Of a DNA stretch of 50,619 nt, positions 32,927-41,995 are shown piece after piece. The position numbers and the translations under genes are program-made. The notes beneath the pieces were generated by a model that worked only from the letters and a program-made list of their open reading frames with translations, did not search any database and had not been told where the DNA came from. Positions within the stretch are counted from its first letter, which is position 1. The number at the start of each line of letters is the position of its first letter. This stretch comes from an uncultured Lachnospiraceae bacterium (GTDB lineage: Bacteria; Bacillota; Clostridia; Lachnospirales; Lachnospiraceae): positions 1-50,619 of the forward strand of contig CAJURF010000019.1 of the NCBI GenBank assembly GCA_910588825.1, in the 5' to 3' direction.

Positions 32927-33530
32927 AATGCTGCTGCTGCGCCATTCTTTTACAGAGGGGAATTTAAAAAAGCGCTATGTTGGCGTCACAGATGAGCCCT
33001 TATGTCTGGATGGAACCCGTTTCCTAAAGGAACACTTTTATCCGGATGCAGAACATATTTTTGTCAGTCCGCTGCGCAGATGTGTACAGACTGCCCGGCT
33101 GATTTACCCGGACAGGGCTTTTCATATCATAGAAGAACTGGCGGAATGCGATTTTGGTGATTTTGAAAATAAAAATTACCAGGAACTTTCAGACAATCCC
33201 GATTATCAGAAATGGATTGACAGCGGGGCCGCCCTTCCTTTTCCCAATGGTGAGAGCCGGGAGGCGTTTCGGTGGCGGACATTGAGAGGATTCCAGAAAG
33301 TGGTGGGTTACTGCCTGAACAGGAAAGCAAAATCAGCAGCAGTGGTTACCCATGGGGGAAATATTATGAATATTATGGAGGAATACGTTAGTCCGAAAAA
33401 AGATTATTACCAGTGGCATGTGGAAAATGGCTGCGGCTATCTGGTGGAGCTGGAAAGGAGTTTGTGGAAACGAAACTGGGAGGAACTGCATATTGTGGCC
33501 AGAGTTCCGCATATTCCTTCCAGATATTGA
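32919..33530 (+). CDS. cobC: alpha-ribazole-5'-phosphate phosphatase-like histidine phosphatase
   Basis: A 203-aa histidine phosphatase at the end of the cobalamin operon, which argues for CobC (removal of phosphate from alpha-ribazole phosphate or cobalamin phosphate). The catalytic strand is MLLLRHSFTEGNLKKRYVG: the Arg-His pair is kept but the normally invariant Gly after His is Ser. Other family marks are VSPLRRCVQTARLIY, EELAECDFGDFENK and VVTHGGNIMNIM with the second His. It overlaps the preceding gene, so it is part of the same transcript. Confidence 0.88.
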   Translation: MLKMLLLRHSFTEGNLKKRYVGVTDEPLCLDGTRFLKEHFYPDAEHIFVSPLRRCVQTARLIYPDRAFHIIEELAECDFGDFENKNYQELSDNPDYQKWIDSGAALPFPNGESREAFRWRTLRGFQKVVGYCLNRKAKSAAVVTHGGNIMNIMEEYVSPKKDYYQWHVENGCGYLVELERSLWKRNWEELHIVARVPHIPSRY

Positions 33531-33544
33531 ACAAAGGTAGACAA

Positions 33545-34570
33545 ATGAAAAGTACAAGGATAAATTTTATTACCGCAGTCATATGCCTTAGTCTTGCCCT
33601 GTCAGCGGCATTGCCGGTAAATGCCAGGGGCTGTGTGCCGGACGAAGTAGAAAGACCGTGGGAAAATGAAGAAGATATCAGTTATATTGTAGACTTTCTG
33701 GACTATGACGGGAATTTTCTGGATTCGAAGATCTGTACGTATGGACAGAGCCTGGAAGATATTATTGTTCCGGAGCGGGAGGAAGATGAGGAATACACCT
33801 ACCGTTTTACCGGATGGCAGCCAGAACTTTGTGAAGTGGTGACTGAGGGTGCGGCATATATGGCTGTCTATGAGAAGATTCCTAAAGATGGTTCGGACCC
33901 GGAACTTCCGGAAATATCATCCAATTCTCAGGAGAAAAACAGCCCAGAGACTACCGGCCCGAAAAGTCCGGACCAGATTTATTCCATATCTTATGAAGTG
34001 GTGCCAATTCAGATAGAGACACCTGTGCCTGTTCCCACGCCTGCGCTGACGCCTGAGAGCCTAAATCTGCACGTGGGAAAAATACAAAACATAACGGTTC
34101 CGGTCATTCATACTTCAAAAACAGCCGGGGAAAATGGGACGGAAAACGAATCATTTTCAGAGGCTTCTTTAGAGGCTTCCCAGGTAAAGGACACCGGCGC
34201 ATCTGTGTCTGTGGCAGATAAGAGCCTGCCCACGGACATCCCCAGTGAACAGTCCGGTACCGGAAAGAAGCAGGAGAGCACAGAGAAAAAAGCCCCAAGT
34301 GAAGGGACAGGAAAAAACGAAAAGGCGGGCTCCCAGGCTGGAAACGCAGATGTAAGAGCCAGTGATACACAAAATGCAGGGCCAAGGAAAAGCGGCGGGA
34401 CAAAAAACGGCAGAGCTGAAGAACCAGTGGAGGAGAAAAAGCAGGCAGCCTCCCATGCTTCATTTGGGAGATGGGAGGGCACCAAAGAGAATGAAATTCC
34501 TGTTTTTATTTTGCTGGCGGGTATTCTTGGATGCTGTCTGTATATCTGGCACAGAGAAAAACGAAATTAA
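33545..34570 (+). CDS. secreted/surface protein with one B-repeat and C-terminal membrane anchor
   Basis: A 341-aa protein. Residues 1-28 are a signal peptide (basic start, hydrophobic core, cut near VNA-RG). Residues about 46-111 resemble one InlB-type B-repeat (Listeria-Bacteroides repeat): YIVDFLDYDGNFLD, TYGQSL, YRFTGWQPELCEVV, AAYMAVYEK. A long Pro/Ser/Thr/Lys-rich linker follows (about 115-310), then a membrane helix (IPVFILLAGILGCCLYIW) and a basic tail. No LPxTG sortase motif is seen, so it is probably membrane-anchored through the wall. ATG at 33545 has AAAGG upstream. It lies just before a secreted protease gene. Function unknown; adhesion is one possibility. Confidence 0.75.
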   Translation: MKSTRINFITAVICLSLALSAALPVNARGCVPDEVERPWENEEDISYIVDFLDYDGNFLDSKICTYGQSLEDIIVPEREEDEEYTYRFTGWQPELCEVVTEGAAYMAVYEKIPKDGSDPELPEISSNSQEKNSPETTGPKSPDQIYSISYEVVPIQIETPVPVPTPALTPESLNLHVGKIQNITVPVIHTSKTAGENGTENESFSEASLEASQVKDTGASVSVADKSLPTDIPSEQSGTGKKQESTEKKAPSEGTGKNEKAGSQAGNADVRASDTQNAGPRKSGGTKNGRAEEPVEEKKQAASHASFGRWEGTKENEIPVFILLAGILGCCLYIWHREKRN

Positions 34571-34577
34571 AAAAATC

Positions 34578-34605
34578 TTGTTTTTTTGACTGTTTCCTGT
34601 ATAAT
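34578..34605 (+). promoter_or_regulatory. promoter of the secreted protease gene
   Basis: TATAAT at 34600-34605 is perfect; TTGTTT at 34578-34583 with 16-bp spacing is the best -35. A better -35 word, TTGACT at 34586, is too close to the -10. Confidence 0.45.
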
Positions 34606-34651
34606 AAAAGCTAAAATTATATAAACCAGACCACAGAAAGTGGGAGATTTT

Positions 34652-36928
34652 ATGAGAATGAATAAACGGAAAGTTTTTTCTGTTTTGCTGGGCCTGGGGA
34701 TACTGACGGGAAGCTGGGGAGCATCAGCCCATGTGTCCGGCCATGTACTGCGGCCAGAGAACCCTGATGTTGATTATATTTTGGGAAGACCCATGACTGA
34801 GGAAGAGATAGCAGAACAGGAAGCTATGGTACCGGAATTAAAAGAGATGCCGCTGCCCGATGAGCTGGTAGAGCCGGTGCAGTCCCAGGACCGTGGCAGG
34901 ACGGGGGAAACCGCTGGCGTAAAGCGGTTTGACCTTCGCGATGAAGGAATTGTTACCAGTGTGAAAAATCAGGTGGTGGACGGACCCTGCTGGGCTTTTT
35001 CCGCCATTGCATCCGCAGAGTCTTCCATGATGAAACAGAGCAGCAAGGGGGAACTGGATTACTCAGAAGAACACCTGGCGTATTTTTTCTACAACCGACA
35101 GAACGACCCTCTGGGAAATACACTGGGGGACCGGAATATAGCGGCCTATGAATGGGAAAATTATAAGTCAATCGGCGGAAATATGCAGCTTGCCAGCAAA
35201 TTTTTGTCTACCTGGTCAGGGGCGGCTGGCGAGGCGGCTTTTCCGTATTCCACAGATACTGCCGGGCTGGATAATGCCAGGGCGTATGAATCGGAGGCCC
35301 ATCTGCAGAATGCCCGGTTTATCTCAGAGGCGTCTGTAGATGACCTCAAGGAGGCCCTTTACCGTTACCGTCAGCCGGTGGGAATCAATTATTATCATGA
35401 TAATACATACTGGAACAAAGAGACGGGGGCATACTGCTGTCCAGTCAGCAAGGGGGCGATTAACCACGCTGTCACCATCGTGGGGTGGGATGACAGTTAC
35501 AGCAGAAATAATTTTTCCGGCGTGTCCCAGGTGTCAGGGGACGGGGCATGGATTGTGAAGAACAGCTGGGGAGAGCAGTCCGGCGACCAGGGATATATTT
35601 ATATTTCCTATGAGGATCAGACTCTGGCGGGAGGAGTGTCCGCAGACTTTGAACCTGTGGGAAACTATGACCACAATTACCAGTATGACGGGTCCTCCGG
35701 GAGCAGTTCCATATCAGTGGATGCAGGAGCCTCTCACGCCAATGTGTTTCAGGTAAAAGGCAATCCCTCCGGCAGTGAGATTCTAAAAGCAGTGGGAATC
35801 CTGATGAACTCTTCCAATGTTCAGCTGGCTGTGGATGTGTACACAGACCTGCAGGACCCGTTAAACCCTTCCGGGGGAACCCACGCTGTAGAAGGACAGA
35901 GAGTATCCACCAGCTACACAGGGTATTATACGTTCCCGCTGGAGCAGGAGGTGCACCTCTGGGAAGGCAGTTATTTCAGTGTGATTTTCACAAACATCAG
36001 TGATACAAAGAAGAGCTTTGCCATAGAATCCGCAGTGGACAGCGGCTGGATCAGATTTGAGACCGGGGTGGAGTCCGGGCAGTCTTTTTACCGGGAGAAA
36101 GAGGGTAAGACATGGCGTGATATGAATGGGCAGTATCTCTCAAATGGAAAGGCAGTCAACTCCAGAATCAAGGCATATACCACAGATTCCCAGGAGCTGC
36201 CGCAGCCCACGGCCACACCAATTCCCCAGCCGACAACGGCACCAGATCCTCAGCCCACGGCCGCGCCAGAAGAATCTGCTCCAAAGCAGACAGTCATCAC
36301 TGGCACGGTTTCTAATAAGAAAAAAATTACGCTGAAATGGGGGAAGGTTACCCAGGCGGACTGTTACCAGGTTTACCGCAGGACATCCGCAGATGATAAA
36401 TGGAAGCTGGCAGGAAGTACAGAGAAAACTTCCTATGTGGATAAAGGACTTTCCCCTGCTTCGCCGTACCGTTACCGGGTACGTGCAGTACGGGGAGTTG
36501 GCACAGGCAGAAAAACCGGCGCTTACAGCAGTGTAAAAAAAGTATTGACAAAACCGGCAGTACCCGGGAAAATATCTTTTAAGCCTGCCGTAAAGCCAGG
36601 CAGAAAAACGAAGGCGCTGTTTTCCTGTAAAACAGCTTCGGGGGTTTCGGGATATGAGATCTACCAGTATAACCCCGGCACAAAGAAATATAAGCCTGCA
36701 TACCGGATAGCCGGGGATAAAGTATCTATATATCAGAAATCGGGAAATAGGTATAAAAAAATCGGAAAGGCTGTAAAGTCCGGAGGAAAAATAACCTGCA
36801 CCCTGACAAAAATTGATTTAAACACGTATAAAAAACAGTATTTTAAAGTCAGGGCTTATGCAGAAAAAAGCGGATACAGCCGGCAGTACAGCAGTTTCAG
36901 CGGTAAAATCGTTTTCAAATGTTCATGA
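34652..36928 (+). CDS. secreted papain-family (C1A) cysteine protease with fibronectin-like repeats
   Basis: A 758-aa exported protein. A signal peptide covers about 1-27 and a propeptide-like stretch follows to about 90. The C1A domain shows the complete catalytic set: oxyanion Gln107 and Cys113 in VKNQVVDGPCWAFSA, His272 in INHAVTIVGWDDSY, Asn304 in AWIVKNSWGE. Next is a region (about 335-510) like the lectin-like domain of clostridial wall proteases such as Cwp84, then a Pro-rich linker and a fibronectin type III domain (about 540-630, KITLKWGKVTQADCYQVYRR), and a second, more divergent one to the end. ATG 34652 has GGGAG; ATG 34658 is possible. Likely role: processing surface or extracellular proteins. 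Confidence 0.9.
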   Translation: MRMNKRKVFSVLLGLGILTGSWGASAHVSGHVLRPENPDVDYILGRPMTEEEIAEQEAMVPELKEMPLPDELVEPVQSQDRGRTGETAGVKRFDLRDEGIVTSVKNQVVDGPCWAFSAIASAESSMMKQSSKGELDYSEEHLAYFFYNRQNDPLGNTLGDRNIAAYEWENYKSIGGNMQLASKFLSTWSGAAGEAAFPYSTDTAGLDNARAYESEAHLQNARFISEASVDDLKEALYRYRQPVGINYYHDNTYWNKETGAYCCPVSKGAINHAVTIVGWDDSYSRNNFSGVSQVSGDGAWIVKNSWGEQSGDQGYIYISYEDQTLAGGVSADFEPVGNYDHNYQYDGSSGSSSISVDAGASHANVFQVKGNPSGSEILKAVGILMNSSNVQLAVDVYTDLQDPLNPSGGTHAVEGQRVSTSYTGYYTFPLEQEVHLWEGSYFSVIFTNISDTKKSFAIESAVDSGWIRFETGVESGQSFYREKEGKTWRDMNGQYLSNGKAVNSRIKAYTTDSQELPQPTATPIPQPTTAPDPQPTAAPEESAPKQTVITGTVSNKKKITLKWGKVTQADCYQVYRRTSADDKWKLAGSTEKTSYVDKGLSPASPYRYRVRAVRGVGTGRKTGAYSSVKKVLTKPAVPGKISFKPAVKPGRKTKALFSCKTASGVSGYEIYQYNPGTKKYKPAYRIAGDKVSIYQKSGNRYKKIGKAVKSGGKITCTLTKIDLNTYKKQYFKVRAYAEKSGYSRQYSSFSGKIVFKCS

Positions 36929-37005
36929 TAAGAACGCCTAACGTCTATATTTGGCGAGCTTAATCATTATAAAAGATCAGATAGTTGAGAAAGGACGAGA
37001 GAAAG

Positions 37006-38094
37006 ATGGCAGAAGAAAGAGTGTATAATTTTTCAGCAGGCCCGGCAGTACTGCCGGAGGAGGTTTTGAGAGAGGCAGCTAAGGAGATGCTTAACTATCA
37101 GGGCAGCGGCATGTCTGTCATGGAGATGAGCCACCGCTCGAAGGTATTTGACCAGATTATCAAAGAAGCGGAGAAGGACCTGCGGGATCTCATGGGGATA
37201 CCGGATAATTATAAAGTATTATTTTTACAGGGCGGAGCTTCCCAGCAGTTTGCTATGATTCCCATGAATCTCATGAAGAACAGGGTGGCAGATTATATCA
37301 TCACCGGCCAGTGGGCAAAGAAAGCATGGAAAGAAGCAGCCAAATTCGGCCAGGCCAATGCAGTGGCATCTTCGGAGGATAAGACATTTTCCTATATTCC
37401 GGACTGCTCAGACCTGCCCATCAGCGAAAATGCAGACTATGTGTATATCTGTGAAAACAACACCATCTACGGCACAAAATATAAAAAGCTGCCAAATACA
37501 AAAGGGAAACTTCTGGTAGCGGATGTGTCTTCCTGTTTCCTGTCAGAACCTGTGGATGTGAGCAGGTATGGAGTGATCTTCGGCGGTGTCCAGAAAAATA
37601 TTGGCCCGGCCGGCATGGTGATCACCATCATCCGGGAGGACTTGATTACAGAAGACGTACTGCCCCAGACGCCCACTATGCTTACCTATAAAACCCAGGC
37701 AGACGCAGATTCTCTGTACAATACGCCCAACTGTTACTGCATCTATATCTGTGGTAAAGTGTTCAAATGGCTGAAAAAGATGGGGGGTCTGCAGGCCATG
37801 AAGGAACACAATGAGAAGAAAGCAAAAATTTTGTACGATTATCTGGACCAGAGCCAGATGTTTAAGGGAACCGTAGTTCCAGAAGACCGTTCTCTCATGA
37901 ATGTACCCTTTGTCATCGGAAACGATGAGCTGGAGAAGAAGTTTATCCAGGAGTCCGGACAGGCAGGCTTTGCCAATCTGAAAGGACACAGGAGTGTGGG
38001 CGGCATGCGGGCCAGCATTTACAATGCTATGCCCATAGAAGGTGTGGAAGCACTGGTTAACTTTATGAAAGAATTTGAGAAGAAAAACGCTTAA
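37006..38094 (+). CDS. serC: phosphoserine aminotransferase
   Basis: A 362-aa PLP enzyme of normal length that makes O-phosphoserine from 3-phosphohydroxypyruvate. Seen are RVYNFSAGPAVLPEEVL at the start, LLFLQGGASQQFAMIPMNL-like sequence near 70, CENNTIYGTKY, and the PLP lysine in GGVQKNIGPAGMV (about 195). RSVGGMRASIYNAMP closes it. The ATG at 37006 (MAEERVYN) has GGACGAG; the in-frame start at 36985 is less likely. The serA gene often found beside it is not here; a DUF1015 gene follows 37 bp later. Confidence 0.96.
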   Translation: MAEERVYNFSAGPAVLPEEVLREAAKEMLNYQGSGMSVMEMSHRSKVFDQIIKEAEKDLRDLMGIPDNYKVLFLQGGASQQFAMIPMNLMKNRVADYIITGQWAKKAWKEAAKFGQANAVASSEDKTFSYIPDCSDLPISENADYVYICENNTIYGTKYKKLPNTKGKLLVADVSSCFLSEPVDVSRYGVIFGGVQKNIGPAGMVITIIREDLITEDVLPQTPTMLTYKTQADADSLYNTPNCYCIYICGKVFKWLKKMGGLQAMKEHNEKKAKILYDYLDQSQMFKGTVVPEDRSLMNVPFVIGNDELEKKFIQESGQAGFANLKGHRSVGGMRASIYNAMPIEGVEALVNFMKEFEKKNA

Positions 38095-38131
38095 ATGTTT
38101 TGGAAAAACACGCTTGAATAGGAGAAAATGA

Positions 38132-39376
38132 ATGGCAATTTTACGACCATTTCAGGCAATCCGTCCCCAGGCCTCATTGGCAGGCCGGGTGGCGGCTCTG
38201 CCTTATGATGTGATGAACAGCCAGGAGGCACGGGAGGCGGTAAAAGGAAATCCGTATTCATTTCTGCATGTGGACAAAGCGGAAATCGACCTGGAGGCTT
38301 CCGTTGATATTTATGATCAACAGGTATATGAGAAAGCTGCGCAGAATCTGCGGCAGATGGTTGAGAAGGGGGTATGCCTGCAGGAGGAAACCCCTTGTTT
38401 TTATATTTACCAGCAGGTGATGGACGGGCGGGTACAGAACGGCATTGTGGGATGTGCCTCCATTGACGATTATCTCCAGAATCATATTAAGAAGCATGAA
38501 CTCACCCGGGCGGATAAGGAGGCGGACAGAATCCGCCATGTGGATATCTGTGATGCCAACACGGGCCCCATATTCCTTACATACCGGGCAGTACCCCAGA
38601 TTACTGAGAGAGTGGACAGCTGGATTGACAGCCATCAGCCGCTCTATGATTTTACGGCAGAGGATGGTATCGCCCACAGGGTGTGGGTGGTGGACAGCCA
38701 GGATGAGATCGCTTTTTTTAAAGAAGCTTTTAGCCAGGTGCCGGATTTTTACATTGCAGACGGCCATCACAGGGCGGCCTCAGCTGTAAGAGTGGGAGAG
38801 AAGCGGAGAGAAGAACATCCGGATTACAACGGCAGTGAGGAATTTAATTATTTTCGGTCTGTTCTGTTTCCGGACGAACAGCTGCGGATTCTGGACTATA
38901 ACAGAGTAGTCCATGATTTAAACGGAATGGGAAAAGAAGAGTTTCTGGAGAAGCTGGGCCAGATTTACCAGTGTCAGGAAGTACAGGGACCGTGCAGACC
39001 AAAAGAAAAGCATACCATGGGCATGTATCTGGACGGCCAGTGGTATCACTGCCGGGTAAAAGAGGGGATTGTTGATGAAAATGACCCGGTGGGGCGTCTG
39101 GATGTGTCTGTTCTGCAGAATCAGGTGCTCACCCCCATCCTGGGTATTGAGGACCCCAGGACCAGCAGCCGCATTGACTTTGTGGGTGGAATCCGGGGCT
39201 TAGGCGAGCTGGAGAAAATGGTAGACAGCGGTATGGCTGCGGCCTTTGCCATGTATCCCACAGGCCTGGATGATTTGATGGATATCGCCGACGGCGGTTA
39301 TATCATGCCCCCCAAATCCACCTGGTTTGAGCCGAAACTTCGAAGCGGGCTTTTTGTACACCGTTTAAACGGGTAA
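38132..39376 (+). CDS. DUF1015 family protein
   Basis: A 414-aa protein of the DUF1015/COG4198 family, recognised from ILRPFQAIRPQ...VAALPYDVMNSQEARE at the start, NPYSFLHVDK, and the central FYIADGHHRAASAVR. Family knowledge: members commonly sit beside serC/serA. The DGHHR motif recalls the ParB/Srx fold used by free-serine kinases, so a role in serine/phosphoserine metabolism is a reasonable inference but not shown. It lies between serC and a tyrosine-phosphatase-like gene in the same direction. Confidence 0.85.
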   Translation: MAILRPFQAIRPQASLAGRVAALPYDVMNSQEAREAVKGNPYSFLHVDKAEIDLEASVDIYDQQVYEKAAQNLRQMVEKGVCLQEETPCFYIYQQVMDGRVQNGIVGCASIDDYLQNHIKKHELTRADKEADRIRHVDICDANTGPIFLTYRAVPQITERVDSWIDSHQPLYDFTAEDGIAHRVWVVDSQDEIAFFKEAFSQVPDFYIADGHHRAASAVRVGEKRREEHPDYNGSEEFNYFRSVLFPDEQLRILDYNRVVHDLNGMGKEEFLEKLGQIYQCQEVQGPCRPKEKHTMGMYLDGQWYHCRVKEGIVDENDPVGRLDVSVLQNQVLTPILGIEDPRTSSRIDFVGGIRGLGELEKMVDSGMAAAFAMYPTGLDDLMDIADGGYIMPPKSTWFEPKLRSGLFVHRLNG

Positions 39377-39391
39377 TATGGGAGGCGGTAT

Positions 39392-40198
39392 ATGGGATTT
39401 TCAGAGTCAGGATGCCCTGGGGGAAAACGTCTGGATCTGAATAGTCTGGATAATACAAGGGATCTGGGCGGTATGGAGGCGGGCGGAGGACAGCATATAA
39501 GAGAGGGCCGTCTGTTCCGCAGCGGAGACTTGTATCACGTCTCCTTTGATGACCAAAACGATCTGCGCAGAAAGTATAAATTAAAAACAGTGATTGACTT
39601 TCGGACCGAGACAGAGCAGAGAGAACGGCCGGATACCATCATCTATGGCGTGGAATATATTTCCAATCCCGTTTTGGAAGAAGGCACAGTGGGAATTACC
39701 AGGGAGCAGGAGAAAATGGAACAGCTCTTTTCCTTTGACAAAGGCGGAGAAGCTTACATGCTGCAGTTATATGAAAATCTGGTGATGCATCGAAGAGCCC
39801 AGAGCGCGTATGGCGATTTCCTGCGTCTTCTCAAACATCACAAGGAGGGAGCTGTGCTGTGGCACTGCACTGCGGGTAAAGACCGTGTGGGAGTGGGAAC
39901 GGCGCTGCTGCTTCATATTCTGGGGGCGCCTTTTCAGAGGATTTTGGAAGACTATATGTGTTCTGCCACATACCTGCAGCAGGAGACAGAAGCCATTCTG
40001 CGTATGCTGGACAACCGGGGAGTCCCCAGCCGGGTGATGAAAAATGTGGAGATCTGCCTGGGAGTAAAGGAGTCCTATCTGGTCAGGGCATTTGAAAAGA
40101 TTGACGAAAAATATGGAACTATGGATAAATATCTGCAAAAGGCCCTGAGACTGTCCCCTTTTGACAGAAATTTTCTGAGGGACAGGTATTTGATATAA
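39392..40198 (+). CDS. tyrosine-phosphatase-like protein (Y_phosphatase3 type)
   Basis: A 268-aa soluble phosphatase with the Cys-x5-Arg catalytic loop HCTAGKDRVGVGTAL (about 151-165). The family N-terminus NTRDLGGMEAGGGQHIREGRLFRSGDL is also clear. The aspartate general acid is probably in the preceding loop. Such proteins remove phosphate from phosphotyrosine or other phosphoesters; the substrate is not known. It begins 15 bp after the DUF1015 gene, so it is likely co-transcribed with serC. No signal peptide is seen, unlike secreted virulence phosphatases of this family. Confidence 0.88.
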   Translation: MGFSESGCPGGKRLDLNSLDNTRDLGGMEAGGGQHIREGRLFRSGDLYHVSFDDQNDLRRKYKLKTVIDFRTETEQRERPDTIIYGVEYISNPVLEEGTVGITREQEKMEQLFSFDKGGEAYMLQLYENLVMHRRAQSAYGDFLRLLKHHKEGAVLWHCTAGKDRVGVGTALLLHILGAPFQRILEDYMCSATYLQQETEAILRMLDNRGVPSRVMKNVEICLGVKESYLVRAFEKIDEKYGTMDKYLQKALRLSPFDRNFLRDRYLI

Positions 40199-40300
40199 AA
40201 TTCAAATTTATTTTCAGTTTAGAAAGATTTCAGAACTACGACACGCTCCATTCACAATTCTCTGTTAAAGTAATAAATATCAACAGCAAACATAAAATAT

Positions 40301-40330
40301 TTGTTGGGGAGCAATTACAGGGAGTATACA
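40301..40330 (+). promoter_or_regulatory. possible promoter of the gene at 40453
   Basis: TTGTTG (40301-40306), 18 bp, TATACA (40325-40330) in the 254-bp gap after the phosphatase gene. Moderate match only. Confidence 0.35.
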
Positions 40331-40452
40331 AAGAGTACATACAAAAAGGATGTGAAAAGTACTCACACAGAGTGGCTTTGGGAAATCAGCCGTTGAAGAC
40401 ACACACATGGCATTTTCGGGAGCACTCAGACACAGAATGGAGGTAATCAGAT

Positions 40453-41052
40453 ATGAAGTATCTGACTTATTACGAAAACAACGAAATCATATCTACAAAA
40501 GATTATAAAGAAGCTGTCGATAAACTGAAGATGAAAAATAAAAAAGATACCGTTCAGAAGTATATTCTTCATAAATATGCATTTACGTTCTGTCTGGAAG
40601 AGGTGGAAGATTCTTCACAGTACTATCTGTGCAGAAAACAAAGTGACAGCATTCAGTTTTATTTGGAGAAAAAGAGTGTCCAGGGCAACCTGATCAGCAA
40701 GCAGAGGGAAGAGATCAGGGAGGAAGAAGGAGAACAGATACTCAGAGGGGAAATTCAATGGATGAAAGATGACGAGCGGACTCTGGTCCGGGATTTCTAT
40801 CTGCAAAGTATGCTCAATGAGCTGAAATACAGTCATATGATGGAATTTGTAAGAGAGATCTATCATTATGATAAACAGGATTATGTGGTATTCGACAAAG
40901 CCATCCGCCGTCAGGTGGACCAGTATTTTCTGGAATGCCTGTTCGAAGATGATGTAAAAGTAAGCGTCCGCCGGGCGAAAACCATTCCCAGATATATTTT
41001 AAATATGCTGTCGAATATTGAACCAGTAACAGAACAATGGGTCTATGCGTGA
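40453..41052 (+). CDS. hypothetical protein, 199 aa
   Basis: I do not recognise this protein. It is soluble, charged and largely helical, with an acidic/basic central stretch (SKQREEIREEEGEQILRGE, about 83-101) and no signal peptide, membrane helix, P-loop or Cys cluster. GGAGGTAA lies 8 bases before the ATG and a strong terminator follows 10 bp after the stop, so it is a single-gene transcription unit and very likely real. Its neighbours (phosphatase before, sialic acid genes after) give no clear hint about its job. Confidence 0.75.
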   Translation: MKYLTYYENNEIISTKDYKEAVDKLKMKNKKDTVQKYILHKYAFTFCLEEVEDSSQYYLCRKQSDSIQFYLEKKSVQGNLISKQREEIREEEGEQILRGEIQWMKDDERTLVRDFYLQSMLNELKYSHMMEFVREIYHYDKQDYVVFDKAIRRQVDQYFLECLFEDDVKVSVRRAKTIPRYILNMLSNIEPVTEQWVYA

Positions 41053-41061
41053 CAGGGAAAG

Positions 41062-41096
41062 CTCCCGCTGCCGTAAAAAGCAGCGGGAGTTTTTTT
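41062..41096 (+). terminator. strong rho-independent terminator
   Basis: CTCCCGCTGC (41062-41071) pairs perfectly with GCAGCGGGAG (41080-41089), followed by TTTTTTT. It isolates the hypothetical gene from the sialic acid operon. The promoter of that operon should lie between 41097 and 41215, but I could not pick a convincing one. Confidence 0.92.
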
Positions 41097-41230
41097 ACCG
41101 TAAAAAACCTCGTTCCCTATACGACAAAATCAAATGTATAAAAAAGCAGTATTCATCACATCTTACTAAGGAGTGGTAGAAAAACAACCTGTTTTTGAGA
41201 GAGCAGGAAAACAAGGAGGAGTTATTTGGG

Positions 41231-41941
41231 ATGGAGGAAAGGATTGAGAGTCTGAGAGGAAAGCTGATTGTGTCCTGTCAGGCACTTCCTCACGAGCCTC
41301 TGCATTCATCATTTATTATGGGGAGAATGGCACTGGCGGCCAGGGAAGGCGGTGCCCGGGGAATCCGCGCCAACACCAGAGAGGATATTGAGGAGATTTG
41401 CAGACAGGTGGACCTTCCGATAATCGGTATTGTAAAGCGGGATTATCCGGACAGTTCTGTGTATATTACACCCACAATGAGGGAAATAGAGGAGTTGATG
41501 GCAGTAAAGCCGGAAATCATTGCCATGGACGCCACATCCGGCCTGCGTCCGAAAAATGTGACGCTGGATGCTTTTTTTGAGGAGGCGAAAGCGCGGTATC
41601 CCCATCAGCTGTGGATGGCAGACTGTTCTACCGTTGAGGAGGCGCTTCATGCAGACGCCCTTGGATTTGATTTTATCGGTACAACTCTGGTTGGATATAC
41701 ACAGCAGAGCCAGGGAGTCAAAATTGAGGAAAATGATTTTGAAATAATCCGTGAAATCGTATCAAAGTCAGCGCATCCGGTTATTGCAGAGGGAAATATC
41801 AATACGCCCTCCAAAGCAAAACGGGTGATAGAACTGGGAGCTTTTTCCGTGGTGGCAGGTTCTATGATTACAAGGCCGCAGGTGATCACAAAGACTTTTT
41901 CAGATGCATTGGAGGGTGGACACGTTCCAGAGCGTGTCTGA
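41231..41941 (+). CDS. nanE: N-acetylmannosamine-6-phosphate 2-epimerase
   Basis: A 236-aa TIM-barrel protein of normal NanE length. It converts ManNAc-6-phosphate to GlcNAc-6-phosphate. Seen are LIVSCQALPHEPLHSS at the start, GARGIRANTREDIEEI, the catalytic-lysine strand PIIGIVKRDYP (about 70-80), IIAMDATSGLRP, LWMADCSTVEEAL and PVIAEGNINTP with the acid and phosphate-binding end GAFSVVAGSMITRP. The start at 41231 has AAGGAGGAG 8 bases upstream; a longer frame from 41195 includes that site. First gene of nanE-nanA-siaT-nanQ-nanK-nagA. Confidence 0.94.
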   Translation: MEERIESLRGKLIVSCQALPHEPLHSSFIMGRMALAAREGGARGIRANTREDIEEICRQVDLPIIGIVKRDYPDSSVYITPTMREIEELMAVKPEIIAMDATSGLRPKNVTLDAFFEEAKARYPHQLWMADCSTVEEALHADALGFDFIGTTLVGYTQQSQGVKIEENDFEIIREIVSKSAHPVIAEGNINTPSKAKRVIELGAFSVVAGSMITRPQVITKTFSDALEGGHVPERV

Positions 41942-41995
41942 AGACAGAGTATAAAATTTGGCAGGAACACAAGCAGAAAAGGAGAAAGCAAAAAA

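Noticed and set aside
34450..34570. Sortase (LPxTG) anchor in the B-repeat surface protein
   Set aside because: No LPxTG-like motif precedes the C-terminal helix; membrane anchoring is the simpler reading.
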